A DNA stretch of 64,000 nt. It comes from Calliopsis andreniformis. Its lineage: Eukaryota > Arthropoda > Insecta > Hymenoptera > Andrenidae. Positions 10,905 through 25,000 of the stretch are shown here, in pieces. Both the position numbers and the translations under genes were made by a program. The DNA is taken from positions 558,001 to 622,000 of the forward strand of contig NW_027480595.1 of NCBI RefSeq assembly GCF_051401765.1. Direction: 5' to 3'. Under the pieces are notes generated by a model. It did not search any database, was not told where the DNA came from, and saw only the letters and a list, made by a program, of their open reading frames with translations. How positions within the stretch are numbered: position 1 is the stretch's first letter; each line of letters opens with the position of its first letter.

Positions 10905-13571
10905 TGAGGATTGAGGCTTGAATATTGAGGATTGGGGACTGAGTGTTGAGGGTTGAGTGATGAGGATTGTTGTTTGTGGATAGAGATTTGAAGATTGCAG
11001 GTTGAGTATTGAGTATTGAAAACTGTGAAATCATGATATTCTATTGAGGATTGAGGATGGACCACTGATTGTTGAGGACTGAGGGCTGAAGATTGAGGAT
11101 TCAGGATTGAGGATTCAGGATTGAGGTCTGAGGACTGAGGATTGAGGATTGAGGATTGAGGATTGAGGATTGAGGATTGAGGATTGAGGATTGAAGACTG
11201 AGGATTGGATATTGAGGTTTGAACATTGAGGATTGAGGATTGAGGGTTGAGGATTGAGGATTGAGGATTGAGGATGAGGGCTGAGGGTTGAGGATTGAGG
11301 TTTGAGGACTAAGGACAGAGGATTGAGGGTTGAGAATTGAGGATTGAGCATTGAGGATTGAAGATTGAGGATTTGGTATTGAGGATCGAAGAATGAGGAT
11401 TGAGGATTGAGGATTGAATATTGAGTATTGAGGATTGAAGATTGACTATTGAGGATTGCGAATTGAGGATTGAGGATTGAGGATTGAGGATTCAAGATTG
11501 AGTATTGAGGATTGAATGTTGAGGATTGTGGATTGAGGATTGAGGATTGAGGCTTGAATATTGAGGATTGGGGACTGAGTGTTGAGGGTTGAGTGTTGTG
11601 AATTGATGTTTGTGGATAGAGATTTGAAGATTGCAGGTTGAGTATTGAGTATTGAAAACTGTGAGTTCATGATATTGTATTGAGGATTGAGGATTGACCA
11701 CCGATTGTTGAGGACTGAGGGCTGAAGAATGAGGATTCAGGATTGAGGATTCAGGATTGAGGTTTGAGGACTGAGGATTGAGGGTTGAGGATCGAGGATT
11801 GAGGATTCACGCTTGGGGATTGAGGATTGAGGATGGAGGATTGAAGAGAGAGGACTGAGTGTTGAGGATTGAGTGTTGAGGATTGATGTTTGAGGATTGA
11901 GATTTGATTATTGAATATTTTGGAATGAGTATTCAACCATGAGAATTCAGTATATTCTACTGAGTATTGAGAACTGAGGATTGATGGTTGAGTATTGAGG
12001 ATTGATGTATGAGGGTTGTGTGTTGAATATTGAGGATTGAGGATTGAGGATTGAGGATTGAGAATTGAGGATTGAAGGTTGAATATTGATGAATGAAGAT
12101 TGAGGATTGAGGATTGAAGGTCGTGGATTGAGGACGAGGACTGAGGGTTGAGTATTGATTCTTGAGGCCTGAGGATTGAGGATTGAGGATTGCGAATTGA
12201 GGATTGAGGATTTAAGATTGAGGATTGGGTATTGAGGATTGAAGAATGAGGATTGAGGATTGAGGGCAGAGGATTGAGGATTGAAGATTGACGATTGAGG
12301 ATTGAGGATTGAGTATTGAGGATTGAGGATTGAGGATTGAGGATTGAAGATTGAATATTGAGGATTGAAGATTGAGGATTGAGGATTGAGGATTGAGGAT
12401 TGAGGATTGAAGATTGAGTACTGAGGATTGAAGATAAAGAGTGAGTATTGAGGGTTGAGGACTGAGGATTGAGGATTGAGGATTGAAGGTTCAGTATTGA
12501 GGATTGAAGATTGAGAATTGAGGCTTGAGCATTGAAGATTGAGTATTGAGGATTAAAGATTGAGGATTGAGGATTGATGATTGAGGATTGTAGATTAAGA
12601 TTGAGGATTGAGGATTGAGGATTGAGGATTGAGGATTGAGGATTGAGGATTGAAGATTGAGTATTGAGGATTGAAGATTGAGGATTGAGGATGGAGGATT
12701 GAGGATTGAGGATTGAAGATTGAGTACTGAGGATTGAAGATTAAGATTGAGGATTGAGGTTTGAGGACTGACGATGCAGGATTGAGGATTGAAGGTTCAG
12801 TATTGAGGATTGAAGATTGAGTATTCAGGATTGAGGATTGAACATTGAGGACTGAGTGTTGAGGGTTGAGTGATGAGAATTGATGTTTGTGGATAGAGAT
12901 TTGAAGATTGCAGATTGAGTATTGAGTATTGAAAACTGTGAAATGAGTATATTCTATTGAGGATTGAGGATTGACAACTGATTGTTGAGGACTGAGGACT
13001 GAAGATTGAGGGTTCCGGATTGAGGATTCAGAATTGAAATTAGAGGACTGAGCATTGAGGATTGAAGATTGAGTATTGAGGATTGAAGATTGAGAATTGA
13101 GGATTGAGGATTGAGGATTGAGGATTGAGGATGAGGGCTGAGGGTTGAGGATTGAGGTTTGAGGACTGAGGACTGAGAATTGAGGATTGAGAATTGAGGA
13201 TTGAGGATTGAGGGTTGAAGATTGAGGATTGGGTATTGAGGATTGAACAATGAGGATTGAGGATTGAGGACAGAGGATTGAGGATTGAAGATTGAGTATT
13301 GAGGATTGAAGATTGACGATTGAGGATTGAGGATTGAGGATTGAGGATTGAAGATTGAGTATTGATGATTGACTATTGAGGATTGAGGATTGAGGTTTGA
13401 GGATTGAGGACGAGGACTGACGGTTAAGGATTGAGGTTTGAGGATCGAGTGTTGAGGTTTGAGAGTTGAGGATTGGGGATTGAAGATTGAGAATTGAGGA
13501 TTGAAGATTGAGGATCGAGGATTGAGGATTGAGGATTGACGCTTGAGGATTGAGGGTTGAGGATGGAGGAT
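10905..13571 (+). repeat. 2667-base tandem unit, copy 1 (A1-A2-B-A8)
   Basis: Blocks A1 (10969-11046), A2 (11605-11682), B (11885-11962) and A8 (12882-12959) each recur exactly 2667 bases downstream. The unit is 381 heptamers long, so the duplication preserves heptamer register. The junction with copy 2 lies in a string containing GAGGCTTGAATATTGAGG. The same unit is present once in each of two later places, near 50.3-52.9 kb and 57.9-60.5 kb, so the tandem doubling is private to this locus. Confidence 0.92.
12882..12959 (+). repeat. A8 landmark block (representative of 4 copies)
   Basis: Class A8 has GAAATGAGTATATTCT after the core, then GACAACTGATTGTTG and GAGGGTTCCGGATTG. Core positions are 12932, 15599, 52297 and 59872. 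Each lies exactly 1008 bases after a B-block core. Confidence 0.88.
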
Positions 13572-16238
13572 TGAGGATTGAGGCTTGAATATTGAGGATT
13601 GGGGACTGAGTGTTGAGGGTTGAGTGATGAGGATTGTTGTTTGTGGATAGAGATTTGAAGATTGCAGGTTGAGTATTGAGTATTGAAAACTGTGAAATCA
13701 TGATATTCTATTGAGGATTGAGGATGGACCACTGATTGTTGAGGACTGAGGGCTGAAGATTGAGGATTCAGGATTGAGGATTCAGGATTGAGGTCTGAGG
13801 ACTGAGGATTGAGGATTGAGGATTGAGGATTGAGGATTGAGGATTGAGGATTGAGGATTGAAGACTGAGGATTGGATATTGAGGTTTGAACATCGAGGAT
13901 TGAGGATTGAGGGTTGAGGATTGAGGATTGAGGATTGAGGATGAGGGCTGAGGGTTGAGGATTGAGGTTTGAGGACTAAGGACAGAGGATTGAGGGTTGA
14001 GAATTGAGGATTGAGCATTGAGGATTGAAGATTGAGGATTTGGTATTGAGGATCGAAGAATGAGGATTGAGGATTGAGGATTGAATATTGAGTATTGAGG
14101 ATTGAAGATTGACTATTGAGGATTGCGAATTGAGGATTGAGGATTGAGGATTGAGGATTCAAGATTGAGTATTGAGGATTGAATGTTGAGGATTGTGGAT
14201 TGAGGATTGAGGATTGAGGCTTGAATATTGAGGATTGGGGACTGAGTGTTGAGGGTTGAGTGTTGTGAATTGATGTTTGTGGATAGAGATTTGAAGATTG
14301 CAGGTTGAGTATTGAGTATTGAAAACTGTGAGTTCATGATATTGTATTGAGGATTGAGGATTGACCACCGATTGTTGAGGACTGAGGGCTGAAGAATGAG
14401 GATTCAGGATTGAGGATTCAGGATTGAGGTTTGAGGACTGAGGATTGAGGGTTGAGGATCGAGGATTGAGGATTCACGCTTGGGGATTGAGGATTGAGGA
14501 TGGAGGATTGAAGAGAGAGGACTGAGTGTTGAGGATTGAGTGTTGAGGATTGATGTTTGAGGATTGAGATTTGATTATTGAATATTTTGGAATGAGTATT
14601 CAACCATGAGAATTCAGTATATTCTACTGAGTATTGAGAACTGAGGATTGATGGTTGAGTATTGAGGATTGATGTATGAGGGTTGTGTGTTGAATATTGA
14701 GGATTGAGGATTGAGGATTGAGGATTGAGAATTGAGGATTGAAGGTTGAATATTGATGAATGAAGATTGAGGATTGAGGATTGAAGGTCGTGGATTGAGG
14801 ACGAGGACTGAGGGTTGAGTATTGATACTTGAGGCCTGAGGATTGAGGATTGAGGATTGCGAATTGAGGATTGAGGATTTAAGATTGAGGATTGGGTATT
14901 GAGGATTGAAGAATGAGGATTGAGGATTGAGGGCAGAGGATTGAGGATTGAAGATTGACGATTGAGGATTGAGGATTGAGTATTGAGGATTGAGGATTGA
15001 GGATTGAGGATTGAAGATTGAATATTGAGGATTGAAGATTGAGGATTGAGGATTGAGGATTGAGGATTGAGGATTGAAGATTGAGTACTGAGGATTGAAG
15101 ATAAAGAGTGAGTATTGAGGGTTGAGGACTGAGGATTGAGGATTGAGGATTGAAGGTTCAGTATTGAGGATTGAAGATTGAGAATTGAGGCTTGAGCATT
15201 GAAGATTGAGTATTGAGGATTAAAGATTGAGGATTGAGGATTGATGATTGAGGATTGTAGATTAAGATTGAGGATTGAGGATTGAGGATTGAGGATTGAG
15301 GATTGAGGATTGAGGATTGAAGATTGAGTATTGAGGATTGAAGATTGAGGATTGAGGATTGAGGATTGAGGATTGAGGATTGAAGATTGAGTACTGAGGA
15401 TTGAAGATTAAGATTGAGGATTGAGGTTTGAGGACTGACGATGCAGGATTGAGGATTGAAGGTTCAGTATTGAGGATTGAAGATTGAGTATTCAGGATTG
15501 AGGATTGAACATTGAGGACTGAGTGTTGAGGGTTGAGTGATGAGAATTGATGTTTGTGGATAGAGATTTGAAGATTGCAGATTGAGTATTGAGTATTGAA
15601 AACTGTGAAATGAGTATATTCTATTGAGGATTGAGGATTGACAACTGATTGTTGAGGACTGAGGACTGAAGATTGAGGGTTCCGGATTGAGGATTCAGAA
15701 TTGAAATTAGAGGACTGAGCATTGAGGATTGAAGATTGAGTATTGAGGATTGAAGATTGAGAATTGAGGATTGAGGATTGAGGATTGAGGATTGAGGATG
15801 AGGGCTGAGGGTTGAGGATTGAGGTTTGAGGACTGAGGACTGAGAATTGAGGATTGAGAATTGAGGATTGAGGATTGAGGGTTGAAGATTGAGGATTGGG
15901 TATTGAGGATTGAACAATGAGGATTGAGGATTGAGGACAGAGGATTGAGGATTGAAGATTGAGTATTGAGGATTGAAGATTGACGATTGAGGATTGAGGA
16001 TTGAGGATTGAGGATTGAAGATTGAGTATTGATGATTGAATATTGAGGATTGAGGATTGAGGTTTGAGGATTGAGGACGAGGACTGACGGTTAAGGATTG
16101 AGGTTTGAGGATCGAGTGTTGAGGTTTGAGAGTTGAGGATTGGGGATTGAAGATTGAGAATTGAGGATTGAAGATTGAGGATCGAGGATTGAGGATTGAG
16201 GATTGACGCTTGAGGATTGAGGGTTGAGGATGGAGGAT
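13572..16238 (+). repeat. 2667-base tandem unit, copy 2 (A1-A2-B-A8)
   Basis: This is the second copy, with A1 (13636-13713), A2 (14272-14349), B (14552-14629) and A8 (15549-15626). Copy 1 differs from it at scattered single bases, for example TTGATTCTTGAGG near 12.16 kb against TTGATACTTGAGG near 14.82 kb. Sequence after this copy continues into a stretch that follows the same unit at 52.95 kb, which suggests copy 2 keeps the original right flank. Confidence 0.92.
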
Positions 16239-17360
16239 TGAGGATTGAGGATTGCAGACTGAGTATTGAGGATTGACGATGGGAGGATTGAGGATTGAGG
16301 ATAGAATATTGAGAATTGGGGACTGAGGATTCAAGATTGAGGATCGAAGATTGAGAATTGAGGATTGAAGATTGATAATTGAGGATTGAGGATTGAACAT
16401 TGAGGACTGGGGATTCAGGATTGAAGATTGAGTATTGAGGATAGAAGATTGAGGATTGAGGATTGTCGATTAAGGATTGAGGATGAGGTCTGAGGGTTGA
16501 GGATTGCGGTTTGAGGACTGAGGACTGAGGATAGAGGATTGAGAGTTGAGGATTGAGGATTGAGGATTGAAGATTCAGGATTGGGTATTGAGGATTGAAG
16601 AATGCGGATTGAGGATTGAGGATTGAGGATTGAGGATTGAAGATTGAGTATTGAGCATTGAAGCCTGACGACTGAGGATTGACGATTGAGGATTGAGGAT
16701 TGAGGATGGAGGATTGAAGATTGAGTATTGAGGATTGAAGATTGAGGATCGAGGATTGAGGATTGAGGATTGAGGATTGAGGATTGAAGAATGAGGATTG
16801 AGGATTGAGGATTGACGATTGAGGATTGAAGACTGAGTATTGAGGATTGAAGATTGAGGGTTGAGGAGTGCGTACAGAAAATTGAGGATTTGGGACTGAG
16901 GATTGAAGATTGGAGTTTGAGGATCGAGGATTGTGGATTGAGGATTGAGGATTGAGGATTGAGGATTGAAGATTGAGGATTGAGGATTGAGGATTGAGGA
17001 TTGAGGATTGAGGATTGAAGATTGAATATTGGTGATTAAACATTGAGGGTTGAGGATTGAGGGTTGTGGATTGAGGACGAGGACTGAGTGTTGAATGTTG
17101 ATGTCTGAGGTCTGAGGATTGAGGATTGAGAATTGAGAATTGAGGATTGAGGGTTGAAGATTGAGGATTGGGTATTGAGTATTGACGAATGAGGATTGAG
17201 GATTGCGGATTGAGGATTGAAGATTGAGTATTGAGGATTGAAGACTGAGGATTGAGGATTGAGGATTGAGGATTGGGGATTGAGGACTGCGAATTGAAGA
17301 TTCAGTATTGAGCATTGAAGATTCAAAATTGAGGATGAGGATTGAACATTGAGTACTGAG
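16239..17360. repeat. Block-free divergent heptamer segment
   Basis: This segment has no A or B block. It carries its own marks, including GCAGACTGAGTATTGAGG, GACGATGGGAGGATTG and GAGGAGTGCGTACAG. It matches 52.95-53.9 kb and 60.5-61.5 kb, where it is again followed by the string ATATTGGTGATTAAACATTG. Relative to those copies it has about 140 extra bases (20 heptamers) near 16.57-16.71 kb. It ends at about 17.36 kb, where the sequence switches to an A1-type continuation. Confidence 0.82.
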
Positions 17361-20300
17361 TGTTGAGGGTTGAGTGATGAGAATTGATGTTTGTGGATAG
17401 AGATTTGAAGATTGCAGGTTGAGTATTGAGTATTGAAAACTGTGAAATCATGATATTCTATTGACGATTGAGGTTGGACCACTGATTGTTGAGGACTGAG
17501 GGCTGAAGGTTGAGGATTCAGGATTGACGATTCAGGATTGAGGTTTGAGGACTGAGGATTGAGGATTGAGGATTGAGGATTGAGGATTGAGGATTGAGGA
17601 TTGAAGACTGAGGATCGGGTATTGAGGATTGAACATTGAGGTTTGAGGATTGAGGATTGAGGATTGAGGATTGAGGGTTGAGGACTGAGGACTGAAGATT
17701 GAGGATTGAGGATTGAGGATTGCGGGTTGTGGATTGAGGACGAGGACTGAGGGTTGAATATTTATGTTTGAGGTCTGAGGATTGAGGACTGAGGATTGAG
17801 AATTGAGGATTGAGGATTGATGATTGAAGATTGAGGATTGGGTATTGAGTATTGAGGATTGAAGATCGACTATTGAGGATTGCGAATTGAGGATTGAGGG
17901 TTGGGGATTGAGGATTGAAGATTGAGTATTGAGGATTGAAGGTTGAGGATTGTGGATTGAGGATTGAGGCTTGAATATTGAGGATTGGGGACTGAGTGTT
18001 GAGGGTTGAGTGATGAGGATTGATGTTTGTGGATAGAGATTTGAAGATTGCAGGTTGAGTATTGAGTATTGAAAACTGTGAAATCATGATATTCTATTGA
18101 GGATTCAGGATGGACCACTGATTGTTGAGGACTGAGGGCTGAAGATTGAGGATTCAGGATTGAGGATTCAGGATTGAGGTCTGAGGACTGAGGATTGAGG
18201 ATTGAGGATTGAGGATTGAGGATTGAGGATTGAGGATTGAGGATTGAAGACTGAGGATTGGGTATTGAGGTTTGAACATTGAGGATTGAGGATTGAGGGT
18301 TGAGGATTGAGGATTGAGGATTGAGGATGAGGGCTGAGGGTTGAGGATTGAGGTTTGAGGACTAAGGACAGAGGATTGAGGGTTGAGAATTGAGGATTGA
18401 GCATTGAGGATTGAGGATTGAGTATTGAGGATTGAGGATTGATGATTGAAGGTTGAATATTGATGAATGAAGATTGAGGATTGAGGATTGAAGGTCGTGG
18501 ATTGAGGACGAGGACTGAGGGTCGAGTATTGATACTTGAGGCCTGAGGATTGAGGATTGAGGATTGCGAATTGAGGATTGAGGATTTAAGATTGAGGATT
18601 GGGTATTGAGGATTGAAGAATGAGGATTGAGGATTGAGGACAGAGGATTGAGGATTGAGGATTGAGGATTGAGGATTGAGGATTGAGGATTGAGGATTGA
18701 GGATTGAGGATTGAAGATTGAGTATTGAGGATTGAAGATTGAGGATTGAGGATTGAGGATTGAGGATTGAGGATTGTAGATTGAGGATTGGGGACTGAGT
18801 GCTGAGGGTTGAGTGATGAGAATTGATGTTTGTGGATAGAGATTTGAAGATTGCAGGTTGAGTATTGAGTATTGAAAACTGTGAAATCATGATATTCTGT
18901 TGAGGATTGAGGATGGACCACTGATTGTTGAGGACTGAGGGCTGAAGGTTGAGGATTCAGGATTGACGATTCAGGATTGAGGTTTGAGGACTGAGGATTG
19001 AGGATTGAGGATTGAGGATTGAGGATTGAGGATTGAGGATTGAAGACTGAGGATCGGGTATTGAGGATTGAACATTGAGGATTGAGGATTGAGGATTGAG
19101 GATTGAGGATTGAGGATTGAAGATTGAATATTGATGAATGAAGATTGAGGATTGAGGATTGAAGGTCGTGGATTGAGGACGAGGACTGAGGGTTGAGTAT
19201 CGATACTTGAGGCCTGAGGATTGAGGATTGAGGATAGCGAATTGAGGATTGAGGATTGGGGATTGAAGATTGAGGATTGAGGATTGAGGATTGAGGATTG
19301 AGGATTGAGGATTGAGGACTGAGGATTGAAGATTGAGGATTGAGGATTGAGGATTGAGGGTTGCGGGTTGTGGATTGAGGACGAGGACTGAGGGTTGAAT
19401 ATTTATGTTTGAGGTCTGAGGATTGAGGACTGAGGATTGAGAATTTTAGGATTGAGGATTGAGGATTGAAGATTGAGGATTGGGTATTGAGGATTGAGGA
19501 TTGAGGATTGAGGATTGAGGATAGGGCATTGAGGATTGAAGAATGATGATTGAGGATTGAGGATTGAGGATTGAGGATTGAATATTGAGTATTGAGGATT
19601 GAAGATCGACTATTGAGGATTGCGAATTGAGGATTGAGGGTTGGGTATTGAGGATTGAAGATTGAGTATTGAGGATTGAAGGTTGAGGATTGTGGATTGA
19701 GGATTGAGGCTTGAATATTGAGGATTGGGGACTGAGTGTTGAGGGTTGAGTGATGAGGATTGTTGTTTGTGGATAGAGATTTGAAGATTGCAGGTTGAGT
19801 ATTGAGTATTGAAAACTGTGAAATCATGATATTCTATTGAGGATTGAGGATGGACCACTGATTGTTGAGGACTGAGGGCTGAAGATTGAGGATTCAGGAT
19901 TGAGGATTCAGGATTGAGGTCTGAGGACTGAGGATTGAGGATTGAGGATTGAGGATTGAGGATTGAGGATTGAGGATTGAGGATTGAAGACTGAGGATTG
20001 GATATTGAGGTTTGAACATTGAGGATTGAGGATTGAGGGTTGAGGATTGAGGATTGAGGATTGAGGGTGAGGGCTGAGGGTTGAGGATTGAGGTTTGAGG
20101 ACTAAGGACAGAGGATTGAGGGTTGAGAATTGAGGATTGAGCATTGAGGATTGAAGATTGAGGATTTGGTATTGAGGATCGAAGAATGAGGATTGAGGAT
20201 TGAGGATTGAGGATTGAGGATTGAATATTGAGTATTGAGGATTGAAGATTGACTATTGAGGATTGCGAATTGAGGATTGAGGATTGAGGATTGAGGATTC

Positions 20301-22056
20301 AAGATTGAGTATTGAGGATTGAGTGTTGAGGATTGTGGATTGAGTATTGAGGATTGAGGCTTGAATATTGAGGATTGGGGACTGAGTGTTGAGGGTTGAG
20401 TGTTGTGAATTGATGTTTGTGGATAGAGACTTGAAGATTGCAGGTTGAGTATTGAGTATTGAAAACTGTGAGCTCATGATATTGTATTGAGGATTGAGGA
20501 TTGACCACCGATAGTTGAGGACTGAGGGCTGAAGATTGAGGATTCAGGGTTGAGGATTCAGGATTGAGGTTTGAGGACTGAAGATTGAGGGTTGAGGATC
20601 GAGGATTGAGGATTCACGCTTGAGGATTGAGGATTGAGGATGGAGGATTGAAGTTAGAGGACTGAGTGTTGAGGATTGAGTGTTGAGGATTGATGTTTGA
20701 GGATTGAGATTTGATTATTGAATATTTTGGAACGAGTATTCAACCATGAGAATTCAGTATATTCTATTGAGTATTGAGAATTGAGGATTGATGGTTGAGT
20801 ATTGAGGATTGATGTATGAGGGTTGTGTGTTGAATATTGAGGATTGAGGATTGAGGATTGAAGGTTGAATATTGATGAATGAAGATTGAGGATTGAGGAT
20901 TGAAGGTCGTGGATTGAGGACGAGGGCTGAGGGTTGAGTATTGATACTTGAGGCCTGAGGATTGAGGATTGAGGATTGCGAATTGAGGATTGAGGATTTA
21001 AGATTGAGGATTGGGTATTGAGGATTGAAGAATGAGGGTTGAGGATTGAGGGCAGAGGATTGAGGATTGAAGATTGACGATTGAGGATTGAGGATAGAGG
21101 ATTGAGGATTGAGGATTGAGGATTGAGGGTTGAAGATTGAGTATTGAGGATTGAAGATTGAGGATTGAGGATTGAGGATTGAGGATTGAGGATTGAAGAT
21201 TGAGTACTGAGGATTGAAGATTAAGAGTGAGTATTGAGGGTTGAGGACTGAGGATTGAGGATTGAGAATTGAAGGTTCAGTATTGAGGATTGAAGATTGA
21301 GAATTGAGGATTGAGCATTGAAGATTGAGTATTGAGGATTGAAAGTTGAGGATTGTGGATTGAGGATTGAGGATTGAGCATTGAATATTGAGGATTGGGG
21401 ACTGAGCGTTGAGGGTTGAATGATGAGAATTGATGTCTGTGGATGGAGATTTGAAGATTGCAGATTGAGTATTGAGTATTGAAAACTGTGAATTGATGAT
21501 ATTCTATTGAGGATTGAGGATTGACATCTGATTGCTGAGGACTGAGTGCTGAAGCTTGAGGATTCAGGATTGAGGATTCAGGATTGAGGTTTGAGGACTG
21601 AGGATTGAGGATTGAGGATTGAGGATTGAGGATTGAGGATTGAGGATTGAAGACTGAGGATCGGGTATTGAGGATTGAAGAATGATGATTGAGGATTGAT
21701 GATTGAGGATTGAGGATTGAAGGTTGAATATTGATGAATGAAGATTGAGGATTGAGGATTGAAGGTCGTGGATTGAGGACGAGGACTGAGGGTCGAGTAT
21801 TGATACTTGAGTCCTGAGGATTGAGGATTGAGGATTGCGAATTGAGGATTGAGGATTTAAGATTGAGGATTGGGTATTGAGGATTGAAGAATGAGGATTG
21901 AGGATTGAGGACAGAGGATTGAGGATTGAGGACTGAGGATTGGGGATTGAGGATTGAGGATAGAGGATTGAAGATTGAGTATTGAGGATTGAAGATTGAG
22001 GATTGAGGATTGAGGATTGAGGATTGAGGATTGAAGATTGAGGATTGGGGACTGAG
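17361..22056 (+). repeat. 4696-base tandem unit, copy 1
   Basis: Blocks in order are A1 (17386-17463), A1 (18022-18099), A1 (18825-18902), A1 (19762-19839), A2 (20412-20489), B (20692-20769) and A3 (21432-21509). All seven recur exactly 4696 bases downstream. Private marks shared by both copies include GAGCTCATGATATTG in A2, a TTTTAGG irregular unit near 19.44 kb, and GAGGGTGAGGGCTGAGG near 20.06 kb. I noticed only a handful of base differences across the whole unit, which makes this the most recent or best homogenised large duplication in the window. An assembly artefact is the main alternative. Confidence 0.93.
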
Positions 22057-25000
22057 TGTTGAGGGTTGAGTGATGAGAATTGATGTTTGTGGATAGAGAT
22101 TTGAAGATTGCAGGTTGAGTATTGAGTGTTGAAAACTGTGAAATCATGATATTCTATTGACGATTGAGGTTGGACCACTGATTGTTGAGGACTGAGGGCT
22201 GAAGGTTGAGGATTCAGGATTGACGATTCAGGATTGAGGTTTGAGGACTGAGGATTGAGGATTGAGGATTGAGGATTGAGGATTGAGGATTGAGGATTGA
22301 AGACTGAGGATCGGGTATTGAGGATTGAACATTGAGGTTTGAGGATTGAGGATTGAGGATTGAGGATTGAGGGTTGAGGACTGAGGACTGAAGATTGAGG
22401 ATTGAGGATTGAGGATTGCGGGTTGTGGATTGAGGACGAGGACTGAGGGTTGAATATTTATGTTTGAGGTCTGAGGATTGAGGACTGAGGATTGAGAATT
22501 GAGGATTGAGGATTGATGATTGAAGATTGAGGATTGGGTATTGAGTATTGAGGATTGAAGATCGACTATTGAGGATTGCGAATTGAGGATTGAGGGTTGG
22601 GGATTGAGGATTGAAGATTGAGTATTGAGGATTGAAGGTTGAGGATTGTGGATTGAGGATTGAGGCTTGAATATTGAGGATTGGGGACTGAGTGTTGAGG
22701 GTTGAGTGATGAGGATTGATGTTTGTGGATAGAGATTTGAAGATTGCAGGTTGAGTATTGAGTATTGAAAACTGTGAAATCATGATATTCTATTGAGGAT
22801 TCAGGATGGACCACTGATTGTTGAGGACTGAGGGCTGAAGATTGAGGATTCAGGATTGAGGATTCAGGATTGAGGTCTGAGGACTGAGGATTGAGGATTG
22901 AGGATTGAGGATTGAGGATTGAGGATTGAGGATTGAGGATTGAAGACTGAGGATTGGGTATTGAGGTTTGAACATTGAGGATTGAGGATTGAGGGTTGAG
23001 GATTGAGGATTGAGGATTGAGGATGAGGGCTGAGGGTTGAGGATTGAGGTTTGAGGACTAAGGACAGAGGATTGAGGGTTGAGAATTGAGGATTGAGCAT
23101 TGAGGATTGAGGATTGAGTATTGAGGATTGAGGATTGATGATTGAAGGTTGAATATTGATGAATGAAGATTGAGGATTGAGGATTGAAGGTCGTGGATTG
23201 AGGACGAGGACTGAGGGTCGAGTATTGATACTTGAGGCCTGAGGATTGAGGATTGAGGATTGCGAATTGAGGATTGAGGATTTAAGATTGAGGATTGGGT
23301 ATTGAGGATTGAAGAATGAGGATTGAGGATTGAGGACAGAGGATTGAGGATTGAGGATTGAGGATTGAGGATTGAGGATTGAGGATTGAGGATTGAGGAT
23401 TGAGGATTGAAGATTGAGTATTGAGGATTGAAGATTGAGGATTGAGGATTGAGGATTGAGGATTGAGGATTGTAGATTGAGGATTGGGGACTGAGTGCTG
23501 AGGGTTGAGTGATGAGAATTGATGTTTGTGGATAGAGATTTGAAGATTGCAGGTTGAGTATTGAGTATTGAAAACTGTGAAATCATGATATTCTGTTGAG
23601 GATTGAGGATGGACCACTGATTGTTGAGGACTGAGGGCTGAAGGTTGAGGATTCAGGATTGACGATTCAGGATTGAGGTTTGAGGACTGAGGATTGAGGA
23701 TTGAGGATTGAGGATTGAGGATTGAGGATTGAGGATTGAAGACTGAGGATCGGGTATTGAGGATTGAACATTGAGGATTGAGGATTGAGGATTGAGGATT
23801 GAGGATTGAGGATTGAAGATTGAATATTGATGAATGAAGATTGAGGATTGAGGATTGAAGGTCGTGGATTGAGGACGAGGACTGAGGGTTGAGTATCGAT
23901 ACTTGAGGCCTGAGGATTGAGGATTGAGGATAGCGAATTGAGGATTGAGGATTGGGGATTGAAGATTGAGGATTGAGGATTGAGGATTGAGGATTGAGGA
24001 TTGAGGATTGAGGACTGAGGATTGAAGATTGAGGATTGAGGATTGAGGATTGAGGGTTGCGGGTTGTGGATTGAGGACGAGGACTGAGGGTTGAATATTT
24101 ATGTTTGAGGTCTGAGGATTGAGGACTGAGGATTGAGAATTTTAGGATTGAGGATTGAGGATTGAAGATTGAGGATTGGGTATTGAGGATTGAGGATTGA
24201 GGATTGAGGATTGAGGATAGGGCATTGAGGATTGAAGAATGATGATTGAGGATTGAGGATTGAGGATTGAGGATTGAATATTGAGTATTGAGGATTGAAG
24301 ATCGACTATTGAGGATTGCGAATTGAGGATTGAGGGTTGGGTATTGAGGATTGAAGATTGAGTATTGAGGATTGAAGGTTGAGGATTGTGGATTGAGGAT
24401 TGAGGCTTGAATATTGAGGATTGGGGACTGAGTGTTGAGGGTTGAGTGATGAGGATTGTTGTTTGTGGATAGAGATTTGAAGATTGCAGGTTGAGTATTG
24501 AGTATTGAAAACTGTGAAATCATGATATTCTATTGAGGATTGAGGATGGACCACTGATTGTTGAGGACTGAGGGCTGAAGATTGAGGATTCAGGATTGAG
24601 GATTCAGGATTGAGGTCTGAGGACTGAGGATTGAGGATTGAGGATTGAGGATTGAGGATTGAGGATTGAGGATTGAGGATTGAAGACTGAGGATTGGATA
24701 TTGAGGTTTGAACATTGAGGATTGAGGATTGAGGGTTGAGGATTGAGGATTGAGGATTGAGGGTGAGGGCTGAGGGTTGAGGATTGAGGTTTGAGGACTA
24801 AGGACAGAGGATTGAGGGTTGAGAATTGAGGATTGAGCATTGAGGATTGAAGATTGAGGATTTGGTATTGAGGATCGAAGAATGAGGATTGAGGATTGAG
24901 GATTGAGGATTGAGGATTGAATATTGAGTATTGAGGATTGAAGATTGACTATTGAGGATTGCGAATTGAGGATTGAGGATTGAGGATTGAGGATTCAAGA

